Assembly: GCF_031191545.1 (NCBI RefSeq)
Contig: NZ_CP133472.1
Span: 1-64,000 of the forward strand
DNA length: 64,000 nucleotides
DNA from: Schaalia odontolytica
GTDB lineage: Bacteria; Actinomycetota; Actinomycetes; Actinomycetales; Actinomycetaceae
Direction of reading: 5' to 3'
Shown: piece after piece, positions 63,669 through 64,000 of the stretch
Numbering within the stretch: the first letter of the stretch is position 1
How the letters are laid out: each line of letters starts with the position of its first letter
The notes under the pieces: model-generated
Databases searched by the model: none
Seen by the model: only the letters and a program-made list of their open reading frames with translations
Told to the model about the DNA's origin: nothing
Made by a program: the position numbers and the translations under genes

Positions 63669-64000
63669 TCAGAGCTGGCCGAGCATGCGCTTGACGTCGT
63701 CCGGCAGATCGTCGATCGTCGGGCGCGGGGCGGGCGCTTCCTGGGCGACACCAAAGGACGAGCCCTGCGCGGAGCCACGCTCCGATGGGGGCAGCATGGC
63801 CTCGAGCTCCTGCTGACGACGCTTCGCGGGGTTACCTGAGCGCGCGCTCTTCTTCATGCGAGCACGCTGCGCCTGCGCCTTACGGGCGTTGGCCTTCTGC
63901 TTGGCCTTTCCACCGCGACCAGGCAGGGCACCCATGCCGGGCATGCCCCCACCCATCTGCCCCATCTGGGCCATCATTTCGCGCGCGGCCTCAAAACGCT
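63669..64000 (-). CDS. ffh: signal recognition particle protein Ffh, C-terminal part
   Basis: Only the last 110 residues are in the window; the gene continues past base 64000. The fragment is the methionine-rich M domain end: RFEAAREMMAQMGQMGGGMPGMG, then a basic stretch KAKQKANARKAQAQRARMKKSARSGNPAKRR (abbreviated) typical of the SRP-RNA-binding tail, and an acidic C terminus DDLPDDVKRMLGQL. Ffh binds signal peptides and 4.5S RNA. Its position upstream of rpsP is the usual bacterial order. Confidence 0.93.
   Translation of the reverse strand, partial: RFEAAREMMAQMGQMGGGMPGMGALPGRGGKAKQKANARKAQAQRARMKKSARSGNPAKRRQQELEAMLPPSERGSAQGSSFGVAQEAPAPRPTIDDLPDDVKRMLGQL

Overview
The window looks like a high-GC actinobacterial chromosome, most likely an oral or gut Actinomycetaceae of the Schaalia/Actinomyces odontolyticus type. 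The grounds are the actinobacterial gene orders (argR-argG, pheS-pheT, rpsB-tsf-pyrH-frr-cdsA-rlmN, DivIVA-dxr-rseP-ispG, ffh-rpsP-khpA-rimM-trmD-rplS-lepB-rnhB-DUF2469-yraN-comM-dprA-xerC), a homodimeric AceE, polyphosphate glucokinase, DUF3052 and DUF3145 proteins, frequent GTG starts and many leaderless genes. The genus is inferred from overall look, not from a search.

Layout. 1-5550: an rRNA operon on the minus strand (16S-23S-5S, no spacer tRNA) with its leader. 5551-12311: tyrS, argH, an O-antigen-ligase-like gene, argG, argR and a flavodoxin, all minus. 12330-16065: pheST (minus). 16236-18900: panB, map and ppgK (plus), then RNase P RNA (minus), yaaA and a GH29 fucosidase (plus). 21595-23249: a coiled-coil protein and Nif3 (minus), divergent from lipB-lipA-acyl ligase and ndh (plus). 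28064-32480: a small accessory island, visibly AT-richer in its main gene. It holds one large STAND NTPase (helical N-domain, NB-ARC, TPR) and a wrecked IS3-family transposase, and is flanked by two nearly identical terminator palindromes, the right one next to a tRNA-Val gene. 32665-41630: DUF3052, aceE, aspA, an ACP-like protein without its serine, DUF3145, def, proS. 41740-52178: isoprenoid (ispG, dxr), RseP, DivIVA-like, rlmN, cdsA, frr, pyrH, tsf, rpsB. 52391 to the end: a degenerate M23 protein, xerC, then the dprA to ffh housekeeping cluster.

How the genes work together. Most of the window is translation machinery (rRNA, tRNA synthetases, ribosomal proteins, EF-Ts, RRF, PDF, MAP, tRNA and rRNA methylases), protein export (Ffh, LepB, RseP), arginine synthesis with its own repressor, and lipoate synthesis alongside pyruvate dehydrogenase E1.

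The most interesting items are the STAND gene (a candidate single-gene antiphage receptor) in the island; a recurring leaderless-promoter layout in which a TANNNT hexamer lies 6-7 nt before the start codon of about a dozen genes; a leaderless 17-codon upstream ORF coupled to the DUF3052 gene; an apparent relic of a FAS-II locus (ACP without phosphopantetheine serine, next to DUF3145); three proteins that kept their fold but lost their metal or cofactor residues; and a TrmD-GNAT fusion.
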